64,000 bases of DNA, from positions 47,510,727-47,574,726 of the forward strand of contig OZ022259.1 in assembly GCA_963978905.1 (NCBI GenBank), written 5' to 3'. Source of the stretch: Trichostrongylus colubriformis. Its lineage: Eukaryota > Nematoda > Chromadorea > Rhabditida > Trichostrongylidae. Position 1 is the stretch's first letter, and each line of letters begins with the position of its first letter. Under the pieces are notes generated by a model. The model was given only the letters and a program-made list of their open reading frames with translations, was not told the DNA's origin and made no database searches. Position numbers and translations under genes: made by a program. Below are positions 1 to 10,600 of this stretch, one piece after another.

Positions 1-386
1 AGCACCTGTGAACCAGAAAATCACATCCAACGGATGTAATGGGACATGGAACCTTCGGTTACCGGGAGAAATGCACTACTTTATAGTAAAAGCTCGATAC
101 TATTAGTATGTTCACTTATTCAATCAATGATCTTCAACCAGGCACAATTGATCTTTAACTCGGAAACAAAAGGTACCAAATCGCTTTGTGAGTCACTCCT
201 TCAATAAACAAAGCACGTTGATTCAATTTTTAGCATCTACAGTAAACCAATACACTTTAATGTTCATTTCCAGTTACTTTCACGATTCCAGTTATAGGGT
301 AAATGTATGGTGCAATGAAGAAAGATGATTTGTTAACACCCATCAAATACGGCGCTCAGCCATCAACATGACTATTAGTACCATTA
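1..386. other. AT-rich sequence, no feature recognised
   Basis: No convincing coding exon, RNA gene or repeat was seen on either strand. It ends at the TA target site of the first mariner-derived element. Confidence 0.5.
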
Positions 387-388
387 TA

Positions 389-1062
389 TTAGGTTGATCG
401 GAAATTTTTGATAGGGTCGGGATTTCTTCTGTTTTATTTTACAGCTCAGCAAACAATGCAAGCTAATCAAAATATAATAACCATCGTTAGTTATAACATT
501 GCCCCACCTAACGAGCAGGTCAGCGATTCCCTTCTCCCAGAACTAGGAAGACTGGAAGTTAAAGAAGTTACCGATCCCTTGTTCAAGGTGGTTATAAGTT
601 TTTTGCTGGGAAAGTCTTGAGGGGCCGGAACAAGTGGTAATCTGAGGGAGCAGTATCAGGTGAATAGGGTGAATGTAGAACCGTGTCCCAACTTAGCTCC
701 TCCAATTTTTCACGGGTCTCTCTCATAGGTAACAAGACCCATAAAAAATTGGAGGAGCTGGCTTGGGACACGGTTCCACATCTACCCTATTCACCTGATA
801 TTGCCCCCTCAGATTACCACTTGTTCCGGCCCCTCAAGGCTTTCCCAGCAAAAAAATTATAGCCACCTTGAACAAGGGGTCGGTAAGTTCTTTAACTTCC
901 AGTCTCCCCAGTTCTGGGAGAAGGGAATCGCTGACCTGCCCGTTAGGTTGGGCAATGTTATAACTGGGTTATTATATTGTTGATTAGCTTGCATTGTTTG
1001 TTGAGCTGTAAAATAAAACAAAAAAAAATCCCGACCCTATCAAAACTTTCCGATCAGCCTAA
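389..1062. mobile_element. Palindromic mariner-derived element (two inverted 3' ends)
   Basis: Two arms of about 330 bp are inverted copies of each other and meet near position 725. The outer termini read TTAGGTTGATCGGAAA and its near-complement, and both ends abut a TA dinucleotide (387-388 and 1063-1064), the target duplication of Tc1/mariner transposition. Each arm carries the end of a mariner transposase. On the plus strand, 766-842 encodes YSPD followed by PSDYHLFRPLKAF, the region of the last catalytic aspartate. After a frameshift, 910-945 encodes FWEKGIADLP, the usual C-terminal motif. On the minus strand the left arm repeats SDYHLFRPLK. The N-terminal half and the first two catalytic acids are absent, so the element is non-autonomous. 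It most likely arose by inverted duplication of one transposon end. Confidence 0.85.
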
Positions 1063-2390
1063 TATGATAGGAACTACAGGGTGCGTAATAAATACTGTCA
1101 CGCGGTAAAAATCGAATATCTGTGGTAAGAGTATAAAAGAGACGAAAATTGGATGATAAATATTCAGCACGAATCTGAACAATATTTATGTTATCATCCT
1201 TTCTCGATTCAACCTCTTTGATTTCGAATGACAGCGCGCCCCTTGCAGAGGCCAATGGAGCGCATGGGCCATAGTTGCCACCCTAACCATCCAACGTGTC
1301 TTCTGCTCCAGACAACTCGTCCACATCGCGCCCAGAGATTTTCTTGATTTATAATTACTACATTAGGGAGCTTATTAAATAAACAGTGAAAATTACTGAG
1401 AAGTAATTTGTATCACAACCCCGAAATGATTGTAATACAACCATCCTGAACCAAACTAGCAGACAGAAAAAAAAATAAAAAATAGCCAGAATTTACGATT
1501 AGATCACCAGTGGAAGAATTTGGTTTACAAAAGGCAAAAACTTGCAATATTTGTTTGATGAAGTCTTCTAGGTGGTTACTGTCAATAGCGAATATCTGGG
1601 TTCGGTGCCGTGAACGAGTCCTTCGTCGCAGAAGATGCGTCGGATGGTCAGCGTTAGGGTGGCAGCTATGGCCCAAGGGCACCAGCGACAAATTAGCTGC
1701 AAGGGGCCGCGCCTAACGACCGTATCCCGATGCAGGTAGCTGACGCCTCACTCCCGTCAAAGGGCAGCCTTGGGGCATTTAGAACTTCGATGAGATTCTG
1801 CGCAAGCCTTCTCTTCCGGATGTTCCCAAACAGGTAGTTCAAAGGAATGAGATCGAACGAGGAGCTTCTCATTCGAAATGACCGTCCTCAGGTGCTCTCT
1901 GGTTCACGTCCTGTCATTACCTCCTAGCCCAAGCGTCGTCTTCCGCCTTCGAGGAGGTCGAATCGCAAAATGATGATAATATATTGTCCAGAGCCATTAT
2001 GAGTTTTCATCACCCAATTTTTGTCACTTTTGTTGCACCTTTGTCAGAGATATTCGTTTTTTATCGCGTAACGGTATTGATTGCGCAGTTTGTATAGAGG
2101 AACTCAGAGGCGTTGTCCAAGGTGCAAGAAGCCTGAGGCTTTTCGTAATCAGGAGTGATTCTGCCCAGGTTTTTCCGTGGCAGTAGTTTGACCCAGAAAA
2201 TTATGAAGCTGCCGGTTGACGATATTGTAGCTCGTGTAGATATCTTGTAGACGATGCAGATTGCTTCATCACTGTAGGATGGAGCAGGACTTTCTAGTGA
2301 CACCATTTCTCAGAATTTGCCTTATGCAATGATTCTTAATCCTTGTCTAATACAACATTCATACCGCTGCCATTCACCTCAGAGTAAATT
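1063..2390. other. Intergenic, containing a diverged inverted repeat
   Basis: Apart from the diverged inverted repeat at 1232-1714, nothing recognisable was seen. The short open frames at 1413-1716 lie on the repeat arms and are not supported as genes. Confidence 0.4.
1232..1714. repeat. Diverged inverted repeat, arms about 90 bp
   Basis: The arm at 1232-1323 is inverted relative to 1615-1714. Shared blocks include GGTTAGGGTGGCAACTATGG against GCGTTAGGGTGGCAGCTATGG-like sequence, and GCAAGGGGC near both outer ends. Divergence suggests an old MITE or foldback. The spacer at about 1324-1614 shows no transposase remnant. Confidence 0.5.
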
Positions 2391-2729
2391 CAATGACGCC
2401 CGCCATCATTGCCACCCCCCTCCCTCAGGTGTGTGCACTTATGACGGAAAACGCTTCGCGGCGTCGCACTCGTGGCGCCATCAGTACGACTTGCCGAATC
2501 GATTGCCCTTAGAAGCCTGGCAGAGCGTGGCTGCGTCACCTCTGCACTTTCACCCATGCCACACTGCCTCCTGCACCCATACCACCCTGCCTCCTCCACC
2601 CATGCCGCACTGCCTCGCTTGAAGGCTGCCATGCTCTGCCACTGGTACTCGCACCGGCCCAGCCGCTCGCAGCGGGCGGCCACGCGATTTTCCGTCATGG
2701 GTGCACACACTCCCTCCCTCACTTCATCA
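2391..2729. repeat. Inverted-repeat (MITE-like) element with internal 23-bp tandem repeat
   Basis: The left arm at 2391-2480 contains GTGTGCACTTATGACGGAAA. The right arm at 2636-2729 contains the complement TTTTCCGTCATGGGTGCACA, followed by a matching pyrimidine-rich end. Between the arms, 2551-2619 holds three units of 23 bp (CACCCATGCCACACTGCCTC plus three bases), which reads as a His/Pro/Thr-rich frame but only because it repeats. Open frames on both strands here are by-products of the GC-rich palindrome. Confidence 0.6.
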
Positions 2730-2848
2730 GAGGCCCACTCCTCCTTACAATACCTATTTACACCGCAATGGGCTCATAAGTGATCTCTACTGCCCTTATG
2801 AATTCAGCTCATAGATTTAGCAGTATAACCCCAACATTTGAGGATTCA

Positions 2849-3004
2849 GGCCGCCGTCAGGCTTTGCGATTTTGCGAGGTAGCGATTCTGCGATTTTGTA
2901 GCATCGCACCTTCGCACGCGAAGTTGCGGCATTGCACGATTTCAAGGTCTTAGGATCGCGTGCGAAAGTGCGATGCCGCAAATCGCAAAGTCTAACGGCG
3001 GCTT
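2849..3004. mobile_element. MITE, TIR family GCCGCCGTCAGRCTTTGCG
   Basis: The ends read GGCCGCCGTCAGGCTTTGCG on the left and the complement (CGCAAAGTCTAACGGCGGC) on the right. The interior is made of short variations on CGATTTTGCG and TCGCACGCGAA, itself partly palindromic. The same termini recur at 53315-53429 and as a single end at 20834-20886. No coding capacity. Superfamily not assigned. Confidence 0.7.
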
Positions 3005-3336
3005 CAGTAGCATTGTGCAATCCATAGGTCATTCGACGTTAACGCTGAGCCATGAAGGGACGACGAATTGGAAGTTGACCACAGGAAAACAAACAGCGCG
3101 GAAAATGAAAAAGAACGCAAAGGAAGGTAATGCTTCGAGAGAAAACACTGGAACAATGGTGCAACCGGCATTTCCTTGACTAATCCCTGAACGCACAAAT
3201 TTTCTAAGACTTCAGTGTTGCGCGCTCGATTTCTCGTTTTCCAAAACTATGAGCGATGAAAAAATCATTATCCACAGTTATTTGTTCAAAAGAATAACCC
3301 ATATAAATCTGTGTTCTTCTGCTACTCATATATTTA

Positions 3337-3459
3337 CAGTCCATTTCCCGACGGCTGGCAAGGCGAGGCCTACGGACTTGTATCGATCTCTCTCACCCCG
3401 CCACACACTCCCACTCAACTCTGCAGGCCACGCCCTGCCAGCCTTCGGGAACTGAACTG
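3337..3459. mobile_element. Short TA-flanked foldback MITE (CAGTCCATTTC family)
   Basis: The left end CAGTCCATTTCCCGACGGCT is the imperfect complement of the right end AGCCTTCGGGAACTGAACTG, with TA on both sides (3335-3336 and 3460-3461). The inner arm GGCGAGGCCTACGGACTTG matches the family member at 34077-34231. The TA duplication fits a Tc1/mariner-mobilised MITE. Confidence 0.65.
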
Positions 3460-3469
3460 TATGTCGTAT

Positions 3470-3934
3470 TTTTTTTTACTAAGAGCCGCATACAAAGTTT
3501 CACTTGAAAAAATAAGCAGTAAATAGGACTTCAAAAAGTGACGTTCGACGGGATGGGGTGTCCGAGAGATCGCGGACACGTTATTAGGGGCGCAAAGTGG
3601 TGAGAAGCAAATCAACAACGGGCGCGAAAATTGGAATCGCGCTCTTGCCGCCGACAGCTGTTCAAAGATTGCTTGGCGGGATTTCAAATAATTTGCTCGT
3701 TCTCCAGTACTTCCATTTCCGCTTTCCACATTGGAGCAATTCAAATTTTTTCGGGTCTTCTCGTGGCTCTGTTCATATGCCGTACTTAGTAGAATGATTT
3801 TAAGAATTACAGTCATGGAATTTTCGTGGACCATTTCTTTAAGATGAGTGGGTCGGGCCGAACTGATGTGTTCAACGAAAGGTGACATTTTTGTCGCGTT
3901 CGCTAATGCACGCTGTGAATAAGGGGCAAGGATG
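3470..3934. other. Intergenic, no feature recognised
   Basis: A 157-codon open frame on the minus strand (3415-3888) crosses the end of the adjacent MITE, has no recognisable domain and was not accepted as a gene. Confidence 0.4.
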
Positions 3935-4237
3935 TATTAGGTCTGTGCAGAATAAATGGTCAAAACGGACTACTTTTTTTTCATAACGCCATAACTTCGC
4001 TCAGACACAACTTTATTTGTCGAAATAAAAACCATTCGAATCTACACAACCTTGCCAACGATCTGGTAGAGAAAATATGCAATCACGATGAAATTCTATA
4101 TTGCGAAAATTAATAAAGTCAACGATGGCATTTTCAATCTGCATCGTATCGGCGAACTCCCTCTGACGCAGGTCTGCATCGAAAACCCGGAAAAAGTGGT
4201 AATTCGTTAGGGATAGGTCTGGAGAATAAGGGGGAAT

Positions 4238-5190
4238 GGTAAACGGACAAATGTGCCGAGGTACTCACTACCGCAACGCGTGAGCTTGCGTCGCGGTTCG
4301 TCGTCAGTGGGCACAGGCTTTCTCCCGTTTCGTCCGCGCACTCCGCGTAAGAGAGAGCACTTGGCGAGATACTCGCAGAGTGTACTACTCATGATTGGTA
4401 GGGAAGCCAGTGTTGATCTTATTGGCTAGTTCGACGGGAACGAAGGATGCTGTGGGGCAGAGGTGAAGTAGAGGAGGACGGTCCGTTGTCATTGCGATTA
4501 GGGGTTCCAAATCGCCAATTTAGTAACGATGGGAAGCTCGGTTCTCGTTGTTGTAGGGTCGGAGCGCTTTAGCGGCGAATTAAAAGTCGTGTTCATCTCA
4601 CCGATGTTACAAGCTCAACAACGATATTTGGCGACACCCCATATTAGCCCCCACGTCGGAGCTTCCTTTCCTTGCAGGCTTAGGTTAAAATACACACCTG
4701 AGTATACATTCTGTGATGACAAGAGTCGCTTTCTTCCCACCGATGTCATAAGCTCAACAACGATATTTGGCGACGGCCCATATTAGGCCCCACGTCGGGG
4801 CTTCCTTTCCTTGCAGGCTTAGGTTAAAATACACACCTGAGTATACATTCTGTGATGACAAGAGTCGCTTTCTTCCCACCGATGTCATAAGCTCAACAAC
4901 GATATTTGGCGACGGCCCATATTAGGCCTCACGTCGGGGCTTCCTTTCCTTGCAATGCGCGCGAAGCGCGCGCGACTCTTGGCTCGCCGCTTTAGCGGCG
5001 AGTTAGGAGTCACTCTTTTACACACACTGCAGTAGTCGAAGATCTCATGTGCTGCTCACGAAGAGCCTTGCCCGTTGAGATAAGAAGACCTAGAGCTCAT
5101 AAGCATGCCAGCGCGCGCCATGATGGAGGCCGCGACGCGCGAGCTCATGCGTCGCGGCAGTGAGTACCGCCGCACATTTGTCCGTTTACC
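4238..5190. repeat. Inverted-repeat element nested inside the mariner palindrome
   Basis: The ends GGTAAACGGACAAATGTGCC (4238-4257) and the complement GCACATTTGTCCGTTTACC (5172-5190) are followed inwards by GTACTCACT/AGTGAGTAC and a GC-rich stem. It interrupts the mariner arm near the YSPD codons, so it either inserted there or was captured when the palindrome formed. Inside are the 139-bp tandem repeat and a TTTAGCGGCGA motif that occurs twice. Confidence 0.7.
4593..4958. repeat. 139-bp tandem repeat, about 2.6 units
   Basis: The block beginning AAGCTCAACAACGATATTTG starts at 4611, 4750 and 4889, an exact 139-bp period. The second and third units are nearly identical and the first is slightly diverged. 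Each unit contains CACGTCGGRGCTTCCTTTCC and GGCTTAGGTTAAAA, which resemble the termini of the MITE at 24154-24330. Confidence 0.85.
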
Positions 5191-5612
5191 GACACTCGGG
5201 GAATAAGGGGGGTGAGGGAGAGTCTCGATCAGTTTCTGCCGGGTGACCTGCGAACTGTGGGGTTTTGCGTTGTTTTGCGCACCCAGTAAAAAATGATGCA
5301 GTTAGGCATTGAGCCTCTCCCTCACCCCGCTTATTCCCCAGACCTATCCCTGACGGATTGCCACTTTTTTCTGGTTCTCGATGCAAACCTGCGGCAGAAA
5401 AACTGTGCACGGTAAAAATGCCATTCTTGACTTTATTAATTCTCGCAATCCAGAATTTGATCGTGATGGCATATTTTCTTTACCAGATCGTTGGCGAAAT
5501 TCTGTAGATTCGAATGGTTTTTATTTCGACAAATAAAGTTGTGTTTGAGCGAAGTTATGGCCAGTTACGTTTCGGCCATAAATTCTGCACAGATCTAATA
5601 TTACGCAAATTA

Positions 5613-6642
5613 TTGGGTCATTCCATAAGTAATGTCGTTTTTTTCAAGCATAAATTTTTCCTATGAATTCACAAGTTTCTGCAGCATGTCATATATCATT
5701 TGAAAGAGGTTTTCCTACTCTATAGAATGACATGTTTAGTTTCTGAGTTTGTTAGAATGGGGTGACATTTAGGCTGGCGAAGAGGTAAGTCAAGCCGACA
5801 AAGGCCAAACCGGCAATCAATTGAAACACTATATTTCACTTTAGGAAAATCAACCAGTCATGTGTCGCGTACTTAGTCTAGACCTCTTCTACAATTTCCA
5901 ATATTTAGTTGATCAAGAAGTCTTATCGTTATTTTTCCACATTTAGGTTTTCCTCCACAACTCGGTGATTTCAGACAATTTCTTCGAACCAAGGCAAGAA
6001 AATTTTCTCAACCAATCAGTTGAAAGAGTGGTGAAGTGTTAAGAACAGGGTGTGGTTAGAAGTAGGGAAATACCACTGACCGGATTCCTTAAGTTTCTCA
6101 TGGAAAAAATAAATTGTGAAAAATGTCAACTAGACCCGTATCACATGGTATCAAAACTCAGTCTGAATCGTAGCCAAAACAGACTAGAAAGATGTTTCCG
6201 ATATTGCAGAAAAAGTTCTTCGATTTGGTTCATAAAACAATTCTAAGCAAGCAGTTTGAAAGAAAAAATTTCATTTTGAATAAGTGTGAGTGCTTTCGAA
6301 AAAAGATTTTACAAATAAAACGACGCGACTCCTTGATCAACTAAATATTGGAAATTGTAGAAGAGGTCAGGACTAAGTTCGCGACACATGAGTGGTTGAT
6401 TTTCCTTAAGTGAATTATAGTGTTTCAATTGACTGCCGGTTTGGCCAATTTTTGTCGGCTCTACCTACTTGTTCGCCAGCCTAAATGTCGGCGCCATCTC
6501 AACATACTTAAAAACTGAACATGTCATTTTGTAGAGCAGGAAATTCCCTTTCGAATGATACATGACATGTCGCAAAAACCTGTGATTTTATGGCAAAAAT
6601 TTTTGTTTGAAAAAAAACGACACTACTTATGGAATGACCCAA
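5613..6642. mobile_element. Palindromic TA-flanked element with mariner-like ends
   Basis: The termini are TTGGGTCATTCCATAAGTAA on the left and the complement TACTTATGGAATGACCCAA on the right, with TA at 5611-5612 and 6643-6644. The TTGGGT..TCCCATAAGT type of terminus is common among mariner elements. The arms pair for several hundred bases (for example TTTAGTTGATCAAG near 5906 with CTTGATCAACTAAA near 6337). The central open frame (6052-6246) lacks transposase motifs. Confidence 0.75.
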
Positions 6643-6644
6643 TA

Positions 6645-7340
6645 CATGCCAACAGATTTTTCAGTCTTCGGAAATTGCGTTGGGGAAGAGTCCCTTGCTG
6701 TGGACTCCGGGTGGTTTTTATGTAGTCCGCATCGATGAAGCACCGAAAAGGTCCCTTTCTTCTACCGACATTGAGGTCATTGAAACGCTCATGCTTTTTT
6801 TTTCAACTCTGACCGAATATATACTTTTTCTCTACTTATTACTCTAGAATGCACAGGTAAACCAATCCAATTCTAATCCACTATTTTCTTTCATTTGAAT
6901 TAACTATTATTAACAAACCATATAAATTCGAATAAACCTTCATATATACATTACCAATCAAAATCGTACATATATTTGGTCCTGTAAATAAAGAGAGAAA
7001 ATCATTTAACCAGTAAAAAAATAAGCAGCACTACAGCGCATCTAGCCAAGACAACTTTAAAGCAACAAAAAGTTTTTGGGCTTACATTAGCAAGGACCTG
7101 TCCCCACGACCACAGCATTTTCGCAGCCTTACTCCTTCCCAGCGTTACTCCTTTTGATCGCCTTAATTTCTACATAGCTGTTAATCCACATCTTATAGAG
7201 GCAACCTTTGACGATATACAGGAAAATCTCCTCAAAGCCGTTCCTGTTCTACGAAGCTCCCACCAACGAGTAGCCTACCTGTGGACACACCATTGCAGAC
7301 ATGTAGATGATCAAAATTTATACTGTAGAGATTGGTTCTC
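6645..7340. other. Intergenic, no feature recognised
   Basis: AT-rich, with a few pyrimidine stretches and no exon that could be supported. Confidence 0.4.
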
Positions 7341-7470
7341 ATGGCGCTGATAAGCAGGGTACCCGGGAAGTCGAGGATTCCTCGACAGTGGATGTATAGA
7401 AAAATATGATTGATCGTATTTGATGGGTGGCATGGGGGGGGGGGGGGCGTCGTAATTGCAGAGCTCAGCA
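7341..7470 (+). repeat. G-rich dispersed repeat with GTCGAGGATTCCTCGAC palindrome, copy 1
   Basis: It contains GGGTACCCGGGAAGTCGAGG, a palindromic TCGAGGATTCCTCGA, a run of about 14 G, then GTCGTAATTGCAGAG. The same order of blocks occurs at 39452-39556 (plus), 19545-19640 (minus) and, more diverged, 34318-34415 (minus). A related fragment lies at 7618-7690. The phrase AGTGGATGTATAGAAAAATA just inside it is repeated at 7515. Confidence 0.65.
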
Positions 7471-7765
7471 ATGGTCCCTCACTAAATGACAAGCGGAATG
7501 TGCCGTCGGTTGAAGTGGATGTATAGAAAAATATGATTGAATTTTGTTGATCAACACAAAAATTACAGTAATGAAATACGTAATAGTATTATGCAATCGG
7601 CAATAGTAAGTGATACTGTAGAGGTTATGTAGATGTTGAAAGGGGGTCGTAATTGATTACCCCTCAGGTAGGGGGGGGGTCGCACTAAATTCAATATTTT
7701 CCTCGATACCTGGCTATGCTCTGCTGGTAAGAGAGAATCCTACTATATATAATTCGCTTAGTATG

Positions 7766-7804
7766 TCTGTGTGTGTGTGTGTGTGTGTGTGTCTGTGTGT
7801 GTGT
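7766..7804. repeat. (GT)n microsatellite
   Basis: GT repeated about 19 times with one CT interruption, immediately upstream of the 146-bp array. Confidence 0.95.
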
Positions 7805-7846
7805 TTGTCCGTCTGTCACGAAATTCATATCTCGCGTCGCAGCAAA

Positions 7847-9280
7847 GCTGGAACGCTGAATTTTACAAGTGATATAGGGGGTGCCAAGGGAACCTCAGCG
7901 GTGGTGGACCGAAAGTGATAGCAGCTGATAAGGGCTGATAAGGAGCCTCGGAAGACAATTGTCGCCAAATCTGTTTCGTCTTTCGCGTTGATCCAAGAGC
8001 GCTGACACTCATAAGTGTTTTGCGGGATGGGACGGGGACATTAATGGTGGATGACCAGCACTGATAACGGTTGATAAGATTCGATAAGGAGCGTAAAAAG
8101 GCTAGAGTCGTCAAATCCGTTTCGCCTTTCGGGTTGATCCTAAAGCGTTGACACCCATAGGTGTTTTATGGGATGGGACGGGGACATCAATGGTGGATGA
8201 CCAGCACTGATAACGGTTGATAAGATTCGATAAGGAGCGTAAAAAGGCTAGAGTCGTCAAATCCGTTTCGCCTTTCGGGTTGATCCTAAAGCGCTGACAC
8301 CCATAGGTGTTTTGCGGGATGGGACGGGGACATTAATGGTGGATGACCAGCACTGATAACGGTTGATAAGATTCGATAAGGAGCGTAAAAAGGCTAGAGT
8401 CGTCAAATCCGTTTCGCCTTTCGGGTTGATCCTAAAGCGCTGACACCCATAGGTGTTTTATGGGATGGGACGGGGACATCAATGGTGGATGACCAGCACT
8501 GATAACGGTTGATAAGATTCGATAAGGAGCGTAAAAAGGCTAGAGTCGTCAAATCCGTTCCGCCTTTCGGGTTGATTCTAAAGCGCTGACACCCATAGGT
8601 GTTTTGTGGGATGGAACGGGGACATTAATGGTGGATGACCAGCACTGATAACGGTTGATAAGATTCGATAAGGAGCGTAAAAAGGCTAGAGTCGTCAAAT
8701 CCGTTTCGCTTTTCGCGTTGATCCAAGAGCGCTGACACTCATGGGTGTTTAGCAGGGTGGGTCAGGGACATTAATGGTGGGTGATCCAAGTTGATAATGG
8801 TTGATGAGATTTGATAATGAGCACGGGAAGGCAGATGTCGTCGAATTCGTTTTGCCTTTCGCGTTGATCCAAGAGCGCTGACATTTACAAGTGTTTTGCG
8901 GGATGGGGCAGGAACATTAATGGTAGGTGACCCGCACTGATAATGATTGATAAGATTCGATAAGGGGCGTAAAGAGGCTAGATACGTTCAAATTCGTTTT
9001 GCCTTTCGCGTTGATCCAGGAGCGCTAACATTCATGGGTGTTTAGCAGGGTGGGTCAGGTACATTAATGGTGGGTGATCCAAACTGATAATGGTTGATAA
9101 GCTTCGATTAGGAGCGGGAGAGAGGGAAATGTCACCGAGGCCGGCTTGCCTCTACGGCTAATAGTGGAATGTTCATATTCGCAGGTATTGTAGGGTACGG
9201 GTACCTCAATGGTACTATTGGGTACAGGAGCCTCAGTGAAACTGATAAGGGCTTACAGTGACTGATAAGAACCGTTAAGA
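7847..9280. repeat. 146-bp tandem array, about nine units, GATAA-rich
   Basis: The marker GTCGTCAAATCCG (or a variant) starts at 7961, 8107, 8253, 8399, 8545, 8691, 8837 and about 8984, an exact 146-bp period. Units from 8107 to 8836 are almost identical and outer units diverge, the usual pattern of unequal crossing over. Each central unit contains CTGATAACGG, TTGATAAGAT and TCGATAAGG, so the array holds over twenty GATAA sites. Open frames across it are artefacts of the period. Confidence 0.95.
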
Positions 9281-9289
9281 ATTGGATGG

Positions 9290-9742
9290 GATGAAATCCT
9301 TGCTAACATTGTACGACCGCTTTAGCAATAGCGTCTGATGCGCAGTGGCATCGCGTGAACATATTTTGTTTGTTCTGATATCACTGACCGATGTATCGAC
9401 CGCTGAATGCCAGGCGTTCCAAAAAAATGGTGCTTTTCTCTTGATAATGCGATCTCCATTGATAATCATGATACAACCTATTTTTGTGATAGCAAAGCAA
9501 GCGGTTCGCTCGGATTCATTTTCTAATGCGTTACTTGCAGCAACACTGGGTATCGACCTCTAGACTATGTAAGATTTCAAGTAGTGAAGCATGTTTACGA
9601 AAACGATAAACATCGATAAGCGGGATATGGCCTACCATCAAAGTGTACGAATTAGATTCTCAGCAAGTGATCTATTTGTTACCAATCGATGCAATCGAAT
9701 ACAAAACTATCGATTTCCAAACTACCCAAACTCCCAATGATG
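9290..9742. other. Intergenic, no feature recognised
   Basis: Open frames on both strands (9275-9563) oppose each other and show no domain. Confidence 0.4.
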
Positions 9743-9997
9743 ACCAGCTGGCTGGCGCACACTACTGCGCGCGATTCATGTGGATTACGTGCAAAATGTG
9801 TTCCATGCAAAGTGACTGAAGTATACCGAGACCAAAATGCTTTTTTATCACGCCATCTTCTCTGCTTTTTTGCAGTTCAATAGCTCAGCTGAAAGCAGAG
9901 GGAAGGAAATCTTCGCTCCGCTGTGGTCGGGCCGAACACACCCATTTTTCACAACATCGCCATGAATCGCGCGCAGTAATCTGCGCCAGCCAACTGG
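9743..9997. repeat. Inverted repeat with 37-bp arms (MITE-like)
   Basis: CCAGCTGGCTGGCGCACACT at 9743 pairs with the complement (TCTGCGCCAGCCAACTGG) ending at 9997. The arms continue inwards as ACTGCGCGCGATTCATG/CATGAATCGCGCGCAGT. The interior of about 180 bp is non-coding. Confidence 0.7.
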
Positions 9998-9999
9998 TG

Positions 10000-10598
10000 A
10001 ATAATAATATCGACACTTCCGATAAACGTTCTCAATTGCAATGACAACAATTATAGATGCTTACCTGATGATCTCACAGTGGAACAATGAATGTGGAAAA
10101 TCCAAAACTGGTGTTGCATAGGATAGTGTGGAGCGTATCGGCTAACACATCGTGTCGCGGTGATTATCCGGTAATCCGAGAAGAATAGCTCTATAACAAC
10201 TCATCAATAAAATTGAATAGAACAGAATGTATGGAACGGATTTCATGTCATTCTGAACCCGAAGGGATGATGGAGGAATCATCTACGGAAATTATATTGT
10301 TCTAATTCTTCTCAAAAGCAGTCTAATAGATACAGATACATGAATAGAAACGCGAAAAAAGTGGAGAATTTTTTTCGTTTCAAAGCAGAAATCGAAAAAT
10401 TAAAAGAAGGGCTGCAATTTCATAAATTCCCGCCGAGCAATATTTGAACAGCCGTCGGCGGACAGAAAGTAGTTCAAATTTACACGCCCAACGTTGATTT
10501 GCCTCCCATTCTGCATCCGTGACCACGTGACCGTCGCCTTTTTGGCTCTGACTGAAGGACATGACACTGACGCTGATATGATGAAGCACTCTAATATG
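10000..10598. other. Intergenic, no feature recognised
   Basis: AT-rich. The minus-strand open frame at 10380-10628 overlaps the transposon end and has no motif. Confidence 0.4.
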
Positions 10599-10600
10599 TA

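Larger units (their letters stand above)
3937..5598. mobile_element. Palindromic mariner-derived element carrying nested repeats
   Basis: TIRs start TTAGGTCTGTGCAGAAT on the left and end ATTCTGCACAGATCTAA on the right, each next to TA (3935-3936 and 5599-5600). Both outer arms (about 3937-4237 and 5310-5598) encode the end of a mariner transposase. In the right arm on the plus strand, AYSPDL lies near 5332. After a frameshift and stops, FDRDGIFSLPDRW, the classic mariner C-terminus, ends at a stop near 5536. The left arm repeats this on the minus strand in a more decayed form. Between the arms sit a second inverted repeat (4238-5190), a 139-bp tandem repeat and a small palindrome (5199-5340). 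All frames are broken, so it is dead or non-autonomous. Confidence 0.85.
7738..9290 (+). mobile_element. Probable Helentron/DINE-1-like element with internal minisatellite
   Basis: It starts with CCTACTATATATAATTCGCT, then a (GT)n tract (7766-7804), then GTCCGTCTGTCACGAAATTC and ATATCTCGCG...AAGCTGGAACGCTGAATTTT. This order (short end, GT/GTCY microsatellite, ATCTC..AAGCT..GAA block, roughly 150-bp tandem repeats) is how non-autonomous Helentrons such as DINE-1 are built. The assignment rests on architecture alone: no Rep/helicase frame is present and the 3' hairpin end was not located. Confidence 0.45.

Noticed and set aside
3415..3888. 157-codon minus-strand gene
   Set aside because: Starts within unique sequence and ends in a MITE terminus; no domain.
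7847..9280. CRISPR-like array
   Set aside because: Units are contiguous 146-bp tandem repeats without unique spacers, in a eukaryotic context.
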